Shown here: positions 24,608 to 32,405 of the stretch, one piece after another
How the letters are laid out: every line of letters begins with the position of its first letter
How positions within the stretch are numbered: position 1 is the stretch's first letter
NCBI RefSeq assembly: GCF_011762045.1
Contig: NZ_JAASQS010000007.1
Span: 124,001-188,000 of the forward strand
Length of the DNA stretch: 64,000 nucleotides
Direction: 5' to 3'
From: Rhizomicrobium electricum
GTDB lineage: Bacteria > Pseudomonadota > Alphaproteobacteria > Micropepsales > Micropepsaceae
The notes under the pieces: model-generated
What the model saw: the letters and a program-made list of their open reading frames with translations, nothing else
Told to the model about the DNA's origin: nothing
Database searches by the model: none
Made by a program: the position numbers and the translations under genes

Positions 24608-26779
24608 TCACGCAGAAGCAAACTGTTTCAACCAGGCGATCAGTTCCGCCGCTTTTTCCGGGCTATCGGCTTCGGCCGCGAGCCGCAGTACGGGTTCGGT
24701 GCCGGAGAAGCGCAACTGGGCCCAGTTGTCGTTTTCGAGATAGAGTTTGGTGCCGTCGACGTGGCTGATGCGTTCGACGGCATATCCCGCCACGGTCGTG
24801 CACGGGTCCTTCTTGAGCCGTTGCGGGATTGCGATCTTCATTTCGGGCGTCGCCGGGAAGTTCTCTTCGGCGCTATAAAGCCGGCCGGTAATCGCCCAGA
24901 CTTTTTCCTGCAATTCGGAAATCTTCGCCTTCGTGCGCGCCACCATTTCGACCACGATGCCGGAGGCGAAGATGCCGTCCTTGCCCAAGATGTGACCGCG
25001 GATGGTCAGGCCGCCCGAGGATTCGCCGCCGAGAAGTGCGTTGTCCGCGACCATGCCGGCCGCGATGTGCTTGAAGCCGACCGGCGTCTCGGTGCACTTC
25101 TCGCCGAACGCCTTGGCAAGGCGCTCCAGCAGATGCGTAGTGGAGAGATTGCGCACCACACCGCCCGTCTGGCCGCGCACTTCGTGCAGATACCAGTAAA
25201 GCAGCACCAGTACGTCGTTGAACGAGATATAACGGCCGCGATCGTCCAGCAGTGCGATGCGGTCGGCATCGCCGTCCATGGCGAGACCCAGGTCGTAGTG
25301 ATCCTGCTGCATCATGTTGATGAGATCGCGCATGGCATCGGGATCGGGCGCCGGACTGCGGCCGCCGAACAGCGGGTTGTGGCGATTGTGGATGAAGTGA
25401 CAGCGGCAGCGCCCTTCGGTCAGTAGCGTCTCCAGCGTCAACTGCCCGACGCCGTACATCGGATCGATCGCCAGCCTGAGCCCCGCCTTGCGGATCGCGT
25501 CCATGTCGATCAGGGCTTCCACGGCGTCGATGTACTGGTTGGTGAAATCCTTCACCGCAACGATCCCGGCCTCAATGGCGAGGTCGAGCTCCAGTTTGAT
25601 GACATCCGCCGTGGTCAGCGCATTGGTCTCGGCCGCAATGACGCGGGTCTCGTCATCCAACAACAGCGAGCCATCACCATGGAAGACTTTCAGGCCGTTC
25701 CATTCCGGCGGGTTGTGGCTGGCGGTAAAGGCGAGGCCGAAGCCCGAGCCCAGCATCGCGGTGGCGTAGTTGATCAGTGGGGTTGGTGCGTCTTCGTTGC
25801 AGAGGATCGTGGGGATGTTGTTACCGGCAAACACCTCCGAGGCCGCCTCCGCGGCCTGGCGCGACAGGAAGCGCCGGTCATAGCCGACGATCACGCCCTT
25901 TTTCTCAAGACCCTTCCGGGTGATCTCGTTGGCAAGCGCTTGGGAAAGGCGGCGCACGTTGTGCATCGTAAAGCCTTCGCCGATGATGGCGCGCCAGCCG
26001 CCGGTGCCGAAGGCGACTTCGTTTTCTTCTTCCTGCCGATGCGGTCGGAACAGCCGCTTTTGCAGGATGAACGCGGCGGCTTCGAGATCGCCGGCGTCGT
26101 TGATGCCCCGCACTTCGTCGACATCGTAAAGCTGATAGCTGTCCACCTTGAGACCCGAGTGGAGGAGCTGCTTGACGCAGTCGGTCAGGCGGATTTCGCC
26201 GCCTTTGGCCGCAACACGTTTCAGAGCATCGAGAATGGTGGCGGCTTTCACGATATAAGCACCGACATTGAGTTCGCGGATGGCTTTGGTTTCGTCGTCG
26301 GCTTCGGTTTGCTCGACGATGTCGAGAATTTTTCCGTGCTCGTCGCGTCGCACCCGGCCATAGGGCAGGTCTTGCGGGACATTGGCGGTGAGCAGGGTCA
26401 GCGATACGCTCTTGAGCCGATGCCGGTTCAACAAGCCGCGCAAGGAGGCCGGGCGGAGCAACGGCGTGTCGCCGTAAAGAATGAGAAGGTCGCCGTCGAA
26501 TCCGGCCAGGGCATCGGCCGCCTGCAACACGGCATGGCCGGTACCGAGCGGCGTGTCCTGGATGACGAGCGCCGGCTCCCAGCCGACTTCCATTTGCACC
26601 GCCTTGAGGGTGCCCGGCGCGCTCACCACGATGACGTCGCGCGGCGCCACCAAGCCTTTCAGGTTGCGGATCACATGTCCGAGCACGGTGGTGTCGCCCA
26701 GCGGCTGGAGTTCGAGAGCGCCGGTTCCGCTCGAAAGCGGCTTCTGTCCGGCGGCGAGAATAAGGGCTTTCAGAGTCAT
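24608..26779 (-). CDS. Fusion of GlmU-like nucleotidyltransferase and alpha-D-phosphohexomutase
   Basis: A 723-residue two-domain protein. Residues about 1-243 align along their length with the GlmU uridylyltransferase domain: GTGHA (79-83), YGDTPL (Asp104), YGRV, VEQ (Glu156), ELNVG (Asn171), GEIRLTD and GIND (Asn227). However, the signature loop is rebuilt: LILAAGQKPLSSGTGALELQ lacks the usual GTRM and the Lys of PK. Residues about 255-723 form a phosphohexomutase: FGTGGWRAIIG, phosphoserine loop TASHNP (Ser354), metal loop DGDADR (502-507), sugar loop GGESSGG (584-590) and phosphate loop RFSGTEP (690-696), all intact. Between the permease and chitobiose phosphorylase genes it is expected to convert GlcNAc-1-P to GlcNAc-6-P. 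The nucleotidyltransferase activity is open. Confidence 0.88.
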   Translation of the reverse strand: MTLKALILAAGQKPLSSGTGALELQPLGDTTVLGHVIRNLKGLVAPRDVIVVSAPGTLKAVQMEVGWEPALVIQDTPLGTGHAVLQAADALAGFDGDLLILYGDTPLLRPASLRGLLNRHRLKSVSLTLLTANVPQDLPYGRVRRDEHGKILDIVEQTEADDETKAIRELNVGAYIVKAATILDALKRVAAKGGEIRLTDCVKQLLHSGLKVDSYQLYDVDEVRGINDAGDLEAAAFILQKRLFRPHRQEEENEVAFGTGGWRAIIGEGFTMHNVRRLSQALANEITRKGLEKKGVIVGYDRRFLSRQAAEAASEVFAGNNIPTILCNEDAPTPLINYATAMLGSGFGLAFTASHNPPEWNGLKVFHGDGSLLLDDETRVIAAETNALTTADVIKLELDLAIEAGIVAVKDFTNQYIDAVEALIDMDAIRKAGLRLAIDPMYGVGQLTLETLLTEGRCRCHFIHNRHNPLFGGRSPAPDPDAMRDLINMMQQDHYDLGLAMDGDADRIALLDDRGRYISFNDVLVLLYWYLHEVRGQTGGVVRNLSTTHLLERLAKAFGEKCTETPVGFKHIAAGMVADNALLGGESSGGLTIRGHILGKDGIFASGIVVEMVARTKAKISELQEKVWAITGRLYSAEENFPATPEMKIAIPQRLKKDPCTTVAGYAVERISHVDGTKLYLENDNWAQLRFSGTEPVLRLAAEADSPEKAAELIAWLKQFASA

Positions 26780-26780
26780 G

Positions 26781-28100
26781 TCAGTTTGCTCCGGATTGGC
26801 GGGGCTCGCCGTCCGTGTTGCGGAAGGGCACCAGCCAGGAAACGAGGAATGAGGGGATGGTGGCGATCATCACCCAGATAAAAAATTCACGATAACCGAG
26901 TTTGTCGCTCAGCATGCCTGAGACCGCCGAGGGGATCAGGAAGCCGAGATTCATCACGGAGGTCGCGAACGCGTAGTGTGCGGTGCGGTAAAGGCCGGGC
27001 GCGATCTGCTGCATCATGAAGAGTTGCAGGCCGATGAAGCCGAACCCGTAGCCCAGATATTCCAGGCTCACGAGGCTGGTGATCAGCGTCACGTCATGGG
27101 GCTGGGTAAGGGCTAGGACGAGATATACCGCGAACGGAATATTGAACCCGGCGCACAACACCAGAAGCGATCTTCTGAGACCCCGCCCGGCGGTGAAGTA
27201 GCCGGCGGCGAGCGAACCCAGAATGAAGGTGATCGGCGGAAACACGCCGTACATGACGCCGATGTCCTGGGTGGAAAGTCCGAGGCCGCCCGCGTCCCGC
27301 GTGGCCCGCATGAACAGCGGCACGATCTTGATCGCCTGACCTTCGGCGAAGCGGTACAGCACCAGGAACAGAATGCCCCAGAGGATGTATTTCTTTTCGA
27401 AGAAGGTGACGACCACATCGAGGACGGTGTGCCAGCCCTTCTTGTCGTCCGGAAGGCGGGCGCCCTGCGGCAGGAAGATCGCATGCCAACCGGCCACGGC
27501 GGCGAGCAGAAGGCCGAAACCGCCCATCGCCAGCGTCCACGCCGTCACCGGGCCGTAGTGTTTTTCCAGCCAGCCGGCGATCCAGACGAACCCGCCCTGG
27601 CTGAGGATCTTGCCCACATTGTAGAAGGCGCCTTGCCAGCCGACGTAGCGCGCCTGGTCTGTGGCCGACAGCGTGGTGACGTAAACGCCGTCGGCCGCGG
27701 TGTCGTGTACCGCCGAATTGATCGCAATCAGCCCGAAGAAGATCAGCGTCCAGGTGAAGAGATCGGGCAGGTGCAGGCTCAGTGCCAGAAGACCGAAGCA
27801 AAGGCCGCCGCCTATTTCGGTCGCCAGCACGAAGGCCTTCTTGGTACGGAACATTTCCACCAGCGGCCCCCACAGCGGCTTGATCGCCCAGGGGATGGCG
27901 ACGAGGCTGGTGAAGAACGCGATCTCGGCATCCTTGAAACCCAGGCTCTTGTACATGAGCACAGCCACGACGTTCACCATCACGTAAGGCAAGCCTTCCG
28001 CGGTGTAGAGCGTGGGGACCCAAAGGGCCGGATGTGAAATGCGTGTACTGGTCTTCGACTTGTCCGCTGGCGCTGGCGCCGCGGCGTCGTCAGTGGTCAT
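26781..28100 (-). CDS. MFS transporter (AmpG-like), probable chitobiose/GlcNAc-oligosaccharide permease
   Basis: A 439-residue inner-membrane carrier with twelve predicted helices. The first part (YTAEGLPYVMVNVVAVLMY, LVAIPWAIKPLWGPLVE) resembles the AmpG/acetyl-CoA transporter branch, which carries GlcNAc-containing muropeptides, rather than the NagP branch. Its position between a chitinase gene and the GlcNAc-1-P mutase/chitobiose phosphorylase genes makes intact (GlcNAc)2 the best candidate substrate; this is inference. ATG 28100 has GAGGA upstream and lies 11 bp inside the chitinase 3' end; the downstream gene begins one base after its stop. Confidence 0.85.
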   Translation of the reverse strand: MTTDDAAAPAPADKSKTSTRISHPALWVPTLYTAEGLPYVMVNVVAVLMYKSLGFKDAEIAFFTSLVAIPWAIKPLWGPLVEMFRTKKAFVLATEIGGGLCFGLLALSLHLPDLFTWTLIFFGLIAINSAVHDTAADGVYVTTLSATDQARYVGWQGAFYNVGKILSQGGFVWIAGWLEKHYGPVTAWTLAMGGFGLLLAAVAGWHAIFLPQGARLPDDKKGWHTVLDVVVTFFEKKYILWGILFLVLYRFAEGQAIKIVPLFMRATRDAGGLGLSTQDIGVMYGVFPPITFILGSLAAGYFTAGRGLRRSLLVLCAGFNIPFAVYLVLALTQPHDVTLITSLVSLEYLGYGFGFIGLQLFMMQQIAPGLYRTAHYAFATSVMNLGFLIPSAVSGMLSDKLGYREFFIWVMIATIPSFLVSWLVPFRNTDGEPRQSGAN

Positions 28101-29208
28101 CGGTATCCTCGGAAAAGGCGGGACTGGCACTGCGCTGCCGGTCGAGCAGGACGCGTGCTGTCAGTTCCAATTCCCGGGGTGAGACGACGACGGGGTGGCC
28201 GCAACGGGGCAGTTTCTGGTCTTTCAGAATGTGCCAGAGCATCGCTCCGTCCTGCGGATTGGCGGCGTTCGAAAGCGGCCCGTCTTTAAGGGCGCGTTCG
28301 ACCGAATAGGGTTTGTTCACCGGATTGCCGAATTGGTCGGCCTTGATCCGCGCGCCGGGGCACACCGCTTTATCGTCGGTGGCCACCAGACGCGCGGGCC
28401 CCCAACCTTCGGGAGCAGTTTCGAATCCGATGTTGAGGGTAATGGTCGATGGAACCAGGGCGCGGTAGAGCGACCACGCCTTGACCGGGTCGAATTCGTC
28501 GACGCCGGCGTCGTAGCTCATCACATTGATCATCGAGAGCCTGGCGAACAGGCTGTTGTCGGCAAAGACGAGGCGCTCGCGCCCAGTGCGGCCGTCCCAG
28601 ACGCCGCTCTTGCCGCCGCACGGTGCGGTGCCGGTCGCTTTGGTGCAATCGGCGCCGGTCGACCACGCCGCCAGCGACAGCATTTTTCCTCTCGCGGCAT
28701 TCGATAGTGCCCGGATGGCGCCGCGATATTCGGCAATCTGCTTGAGGCCGGTGCCGTCGGTTTCGTAATCGACGTCGATACCATCGAGACCCATATCGCT
28801 GACGAATCGTGCCAGCGCCGCGGTATTCTTGCCCGGTTTGTCGGCTTCGGCGGCGAGCGGCGCCCAGTTGAGATAAGTTGCTCCGCCGACTGCCAGAACG
28901 ACCTTGGTACCGCGCGCTTGCAGAGCCGCGATTTGTTTTTTGAGTGCGTCGGGACTGCTGGCGAATTGCAGGCCCGTCCCTGACCAAGTCTTGCCGTTCC
29001 AGGCAAAGTCGGGTTTCGCGAAGGCCAGGATCACATGAGTGTAGCCCGTCGGTGTCGCCGAAAGCTTGGCAGCAGTCGCTTCGAACCAGCTCGGATAATA
29101 GCCGACCAGAGCGCGGCTATCGCCGGCGTGGGCCGCAACCGCGGTCGACAACAGCAGAGCGGCGAGGCTTGCCTGCAACACGCAGCGATGTAGGCCCCGC
29201 GTTTTCAT
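28090..29208 (-). CDS. Secreted GH18 chitinase
   Basis: A 372-residue single-domain chitinase. A signal peptide ends near residue 28 (AVAAHA). The barrel begins ALVGYYPSW, has the VVLAVGGATYLNW strand and the catalytic motif DGIDVDYE at residues 142-149, with Glu149 as acid. MINVMSYD supplies the later conserved Tyr-Asp. No chitin-binding domain is seen, so it probably trims soluble oligomers in the periplasm or outside. The gene overlaps nagA by 4 bp (ATGA) and the permease gene by 11 bp, showing it belongs to the operon. Confidence 0.92.
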   Translation of the reverse strand: MKTRGLHRCVLQASLAALLLSTAVAAHAGDSRALVGYYPSWFEATAAKLSATPTGYTHVILAFAKPDFAWNGKTWSGTGLQFASSPDALKKQIAALQARGTKVVLAVGGATYLNWAPLAAEADKPGKNTAALARFVSDMGLDGIDVDYETDGTGLKQIAEYRGAIRALSNAARGKMLSLAAWSTGADCTKATGTAPCGGKSGVWDGRTGRERLVFADNSLFARLSMINVMSYDAGVDEFDPVKAWSLYRALVPSTITLNIGFETAPEGWGPARLVATDDKAVCPGARIKADQFGNPVNKPYSVERALKDGPLSNAANPQDGAMLWHILKDQKLPRCGHPVVVSPRELELTARVLLDRQRSASPAFSEDTDDH

Positions 29209-30338
29209 GGCACCCGACCGCCAATGAAGGTTTTCACGACCTCGAAAGCGTCGTTCATCAGCACCAGATCGGCACGGGCGCCGGGCGCGATCACGCCTCT
29301 TTCGTTCTCGAGTCCGAGAAATTCCGCCGCGTTGGTGCTGGCAAGGCGCGAGATCGTGGGAAGATCGACACCGAGATACCCGACCGTCTTCCTGACGATC
29401 GCGGCCATGTCGGTGGCACTGCCGGCGAGGGTGCCGTCCGGTCCATAACAACAGCCATCTCTGGTGGTGATGGTGCGCCCTTGCAGCACAAATGTCGGAT
29501 CGCCGCCGACCGGCGGCATGGCGTCGGTCACCAGCATCAGCCTGCGCGACCCGCGGACGGTATAGGCGATCCGCAGCGCTGCGGGATGGACATGATGACC
29601 ATCGCCGATGATGCCGCACCAACTTTCGCGATCGTCGAGTGCGGCGCCGACCACGCCGGGGGCGCGGTGATTGAACGGCGACATCGCATTATAGAGATGG
29701 GTGAAACCGCGCGCCCCGGCCTTTAATGCGGCGTTGGCTTCATCATAGCTGGCGTCGGAATGGCCGATGCAGACGATCACGCCCGCTTGCGACAGCGCCT
29801 TGACGTCGGCCGGTGTCGTCACGTCGGGCGCCATCGTCACCATCGTCTTGCCGTGCTTCAGCGACGAGAGAATGGCGATGGCGTCGGCATCGAGCTTGGG
29901 AAATTCCTTCGGGTTGTGGATGCCGCGGCGCTTGGGGCTGAGATACGGCCCTTCGATATGGATGCCGATGATGCCCGGTACGCCGGCTGCCACGGCGGCG
30001 TCTACCGCCGCAATGCATTTGGCGATGCCGTCGAGACCGGTCGAGATCACGGTCGGCATCAATGCCGTAGTGCCGAAGCGGGCATGCGCCTTGGCGATGG
30101 CAGCGAGCCCTTCGACGGTGGGCGTGTCGTTGAAGAGGACGCCGCCGCCGCCGTTGACCTGCACATCGATGAAACCGGGAATCAGTGTGCTGCCCTCGAG
30201 ATCGACGGTTTCGGCCCCCTGGGGTACTGCCTTTTCGGGGACGATCGCGATGATGCGTCCGTTGTCGCACAACAGCGCTTTGTCCGAATGAATTCCTTCG
30301 GGCGTCAGGATGCGGCCATGGACGAATGCGATAGTCAT
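29205..30338 (-). CDS. nagA: N-acetylglucosamine-6-phosphate deacetylase
   Basis: A 377-residue cytosolic amidohydrolase producing glucosamine-6-P and acetate from GlcNAc-6-P. It has PGFIDVQVNGGGG, the metal Glu in GIHIEGPYLS, His in IGHSDASYDE, the THLYNAMSPFNHR segment, GDGHHVHP and the catalytic Asp in LVTDAMPPVGGD. The start at 30338 shares one base with the preceding stop (TGATG). The position between the deaminase and chitinase genes fits the convergence point of the PTS and phosphorolysis routes. Confidence 0.95.
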   Translation of the reverse strand: MTIAFVHGRILTPEGIHSDKALLCDNGRIIAIVPEKAVPQGAETVDLEGSTLIPGFIDVQVNGGGGVLFNDTPTVEGLAAIAKAHARFGTTALMPTVISTGLDGIAKCIAAVDAAVAAGVPGIIGIHIEGPYLSPKRRGIHNPKEFPKLDADAIAILSSLKHGKTMVTMAPDVTTPADVKALSQAGVIVCIGHSDASYDEANAALKAGARGFTHLYNAMSPFNHRAPGVVGAALDDRESWCGIIGDGHHVHPAALRIAYTVRGSRRLMLVTDAMPPVGGDPTFVLQGRTITTRDGCCYGPDGTLAGSATDMAAIVRKTVGYLGVDLPTISRLASTNAAEFLGLENERGVIAPGARADLVLMNDAFEVVKTFIGGRVP

Positions 30339-31366
30339 CAAAGGGTCTCGGTCACTTTGTTGAGCAGCGGTGGATTGTCGGGATTCATGCCGCGGGCGCG
30401 CGAAAGCTGCTCGGCCATGCGGTAGAAGCTTTGCAGCATCAGGATCGGCTGCAACGCCGGATGGGCATCGACGGTCGGCAGAACCAACGCCCGCGGATCG
30501 TCGAAGCCGGCCAGAAGAATGTCGGCGCCGCTTTGTGCCAGCGCTGCAATCAGGTCCTCCACGCCGGCACGGGTTTCGTCGTCCTGACTGAGGATGAAGG
30601 CGGGAAAGCCGTCCTTGGCCAGCGCCATCGGGCCGTGGCGTACTTCGGCTGCGCTGAAGGCTTCGGCATGAAGACCGCAGGTTTCCTTGAATTTGAGGGC
30701 TGCTTCCTGTGCCGCGCCGAAGCCGACGCCGCGCCCGATCACATACAGGTCCCGCGCGCCCGCCAGATTTTCCGCTGCCTTGGACCAATCGAGATCCCAG
30801 GCCTGGACCATTCTCGCCGGCAGCTCGTTCAGGGCGTTGGTGAGCGAAGAGTCGCCGGCCCATGCTGCCACGAGGTGGGCGATTCCTGCGACTGTGGCGA
30901 GGTAGGATTTGGTCGCTGCCACGCTCTTTTCCGGCCCGGCATGCAGCGGAATGGCGACATCGGCTTCGGTCGCAAGCGGCGAATCGATGACATTGACGAA
31001 CGCGACGGTGAAGGCGCCCGCCTGTTTGGCCGCCTGAAGAGCCGTGACGATGTCGGGACTTTTGCCGCTCTGCGAGGTTCCGATCAGCACCGTGCCTTTG
31101 AGATTGGCCTTGGCGCTATAGACCGAGCTGACCGAGGGCGCCGCCGACGAGGTCAGGATGCCGAGCCGCGTTTCGATCAGGTATTTGGCGTAGGTGGCCG
31201 CGTTATCGGAGCTGCCGCGCGCCAGCGTCACCACCGCATGCGGTGCCAGTGTCTTCAATCGCGCAGCCGTTGCGGCGATCAGGGCGGCATTGACGGCGCT
31301 CTGGCGTGCAATCACGTCAGGGGCTTCCGCCGCTTCACGAAACATCAGGGTCTGAACGTCAAGCAC
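30338..31366 (-). CDS. SIS-domain glucosamine-6-phosphate deaminase (NagB-II/AgaS-like)
   Basis: A 342-residue protein with two SIS sugar-isomerase domains: VVTLARGSSDNAATYAKYL and LIGTSQSGKSPDIVTAL in the first, YVIGRGVGFGAAQEAALKFK and AAEVRHGPMAL in the second. It lacks the glutaminase domain of GlmS. In nag operons of proteobacteria this type (NagB-II) replaces classical NagB, converting glucosamine-6-P to fructose-6-P and ammonia. It lies three bases after the GntR gene and overlaps nagA. Confidence 0.9.
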   Translation of the reverse strand: MLDVQTLMFREAAEAPDVIARQSAVNAALIAATAARLKTLAPHAVVTLARGSSDNAATYAKYLIETRLGILTSSAAPSVSSVYSAKANLKGTVLIGTSQSGKSPDIVTALQAAKQAGAFTVAFVNVIDSPLATEADVAIPLHAGPEKSVAATKSYLATVAGIAHLVAAWAGDSSLTNALNELPARMVQAWDLDWSKAAENLAGARDLYVIGRGVGFGAAQEAALKFKETCGLHAEAFSAAEVRHGPMALAKDGFPAFILSQDDETRAGVEDLIAALAQSGADILLAGFDDPRALVLPTVDAHPALQPILMLQSFYRMAEQLSRARGMNPDNPPLLNKVTETL

Positions 31367-31369
31367 GCG

Positions 31370-32113
31370 TTACTCCGAAGCGTTGAGTTCGGCGACGAAG
31401 TCGTAGGTGTCGCCGCAATAGTAGGATTGCGAAAATTCGACGATGCGACCGTCGCCGAGAAAGCCGCGGCGCTCGACCAAAAGACCGGCGTCTCCTTCCT
31501 TGCCGTGCAACAATTCCGTCTGCTGTGCCGTTAAAAGCACAGCGCGCAAGCGCTGCAGCGCCCGTTGCGGCCGGTAACCTGCCTTATCCAAGGCGTCGTA
31601 CAACGAGGCCTGCACGGCATCGATCGACGGCAGCACGAAGGTCGGAAGAGTGCAGAATTCCAACGACATCGGGGTGTCGTCGGCATAGCGCAAGCGGTTG
31701 AAGTGGTAGACCGGCGTGCCCGGCGCGAAGCCCGTTGCCATCGCCTCCTCGGGCGATACGACGCCCTGGCTCTTCTTCAGCCAGACCGAATGCGGACTTT
31801 TCCCGCGGCTGGTCATGTCCTCGGTGAAGCTCGACAGCTTGGAAAAGCTCTTCTCGACGCGCGTCGCGACGAAGGTGCCGGAGCCTTGGCGGCGGGTCAG
31901 AAGTCCTTCCGAAACAAGCCCATCCAGCGCTTTGCGGACCGTGATGCGGGAGACTGCAAACTCCTCGGCCAGGTCGCGTTCCGGCGGCAGCGCGTCTTCC
32001 GGGGCCAGGAGCTTCATCTCGATGGCGCGCCGAAGCCCCCGCTGGAGCTGTTGGTAAAGCGGCAGGCTGTGGTCCTCGTCGAGGTTGCCGATCAAGGCCG
32101 AAAGGGAAGTCAC
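31370..32113 (-). CDS. GntR/HutC-family regulator of the chitin operon (NagR/NagQ-like)
   Basis: A 247-residue repressor: an N-terminal winged helix (PLYQQLQRGLRRAIEMKLLA, VSRITVRKALDGLVSEGLL, RRQGSGTFV) and a C-terminal UTRA ligand-binding domain (SSFTEDMTSRGKSP, YHFNRLRYADDTPMSLE, LLVERRGFL). GTG 32113 is preferred because GGAG lies 6-9 bases upstream; a TTG at 32173 would put the operator motif inside the gene. It is first in the nag operon; related regulators respond to GlcNAc-6-P or glucosamine-6-P. The paired motifs upstream are its likely binding sites. Confidence 0.9.
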   Translation of the reverse strand: MTSLSALIGNLDEDHSLPLYQQLQRGLRRAIEMKLLAPEDALPPERDLAEEFAVSRITVRKALDGLVSEGLLTRRQGSGTFVATRVEKSFSKLSSFTEDMTSRGKSPHSVWLKKSQGVVSPEEAMATGFAPGTPVYHFNRLRYADDTPMSLEFCTLPTFVLPSIDAVQASLYDALDKAGYRPQRALQRLRAVLLTAQQTELLHGKEGDAGLLVERRGFLGDGRIVEFSQSYYCGDTYDFVAELNASE

Positions 32114-32166
32114 CGGTGTCTCCGTAAATGGTCTCAAGAGGGCCGGAATTTGTGGGACCCGACCTA

Positions 32167-32183
32167 ATACCAATGCAATACCA
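32167..32183. promoter_or_regulatory. GntR operator candidate, copy 1 (nag operon side)
   Basis: ATACCAATGCAATACCA; its reverse complement shares the 14-mer TGGTATTGCATTGG with copy 2 at 32290-32307. It sits about 55 bp upstream of the GntR start codon, where it can control the minus-strand nag operon. The sequence is itself partly symmetric. Confidence 0.6.
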
Positions 32184-32264
32184 CGAAGCCCCTATACGTC
32201 GTCAATCTAAAAAAGCGGCATATTTGACGCGTCCATTGCCGCATTATCGGGCATAAATTGGTTC

Positions 32265-32307
32265 TTGACAGGGCCGCCCAATTTGAGAATGGTATTGCAT
32301 TGGATAT
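32265..32307 (+). promoter_or_regulatory. Receptor promoter with GntR operator candidate, copy 2
   Basis: A consensus -35 element TTGACA (32265-32270) is followed at normal distance by the -10 region, which is covered by TGGTATTGCATTGGATAT (32290-32307). This shares 14 identical bases with the inverted copy at 32167-32183. A repressor bound here would block the promoter of the TonB-dependent receptor. The 292-bp divergent region contains no gene. Confidence 0.6.
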
Positions 32308-32405
32308 CAATTGGGCGATCCAGACGGGGGCCGCCCAGGATCCAAATGGGGGCGGCGAAGGGCAGTTCGGCGCACTCTGGGGACAAAAACAGAGAGGATT
32401 GAGCC

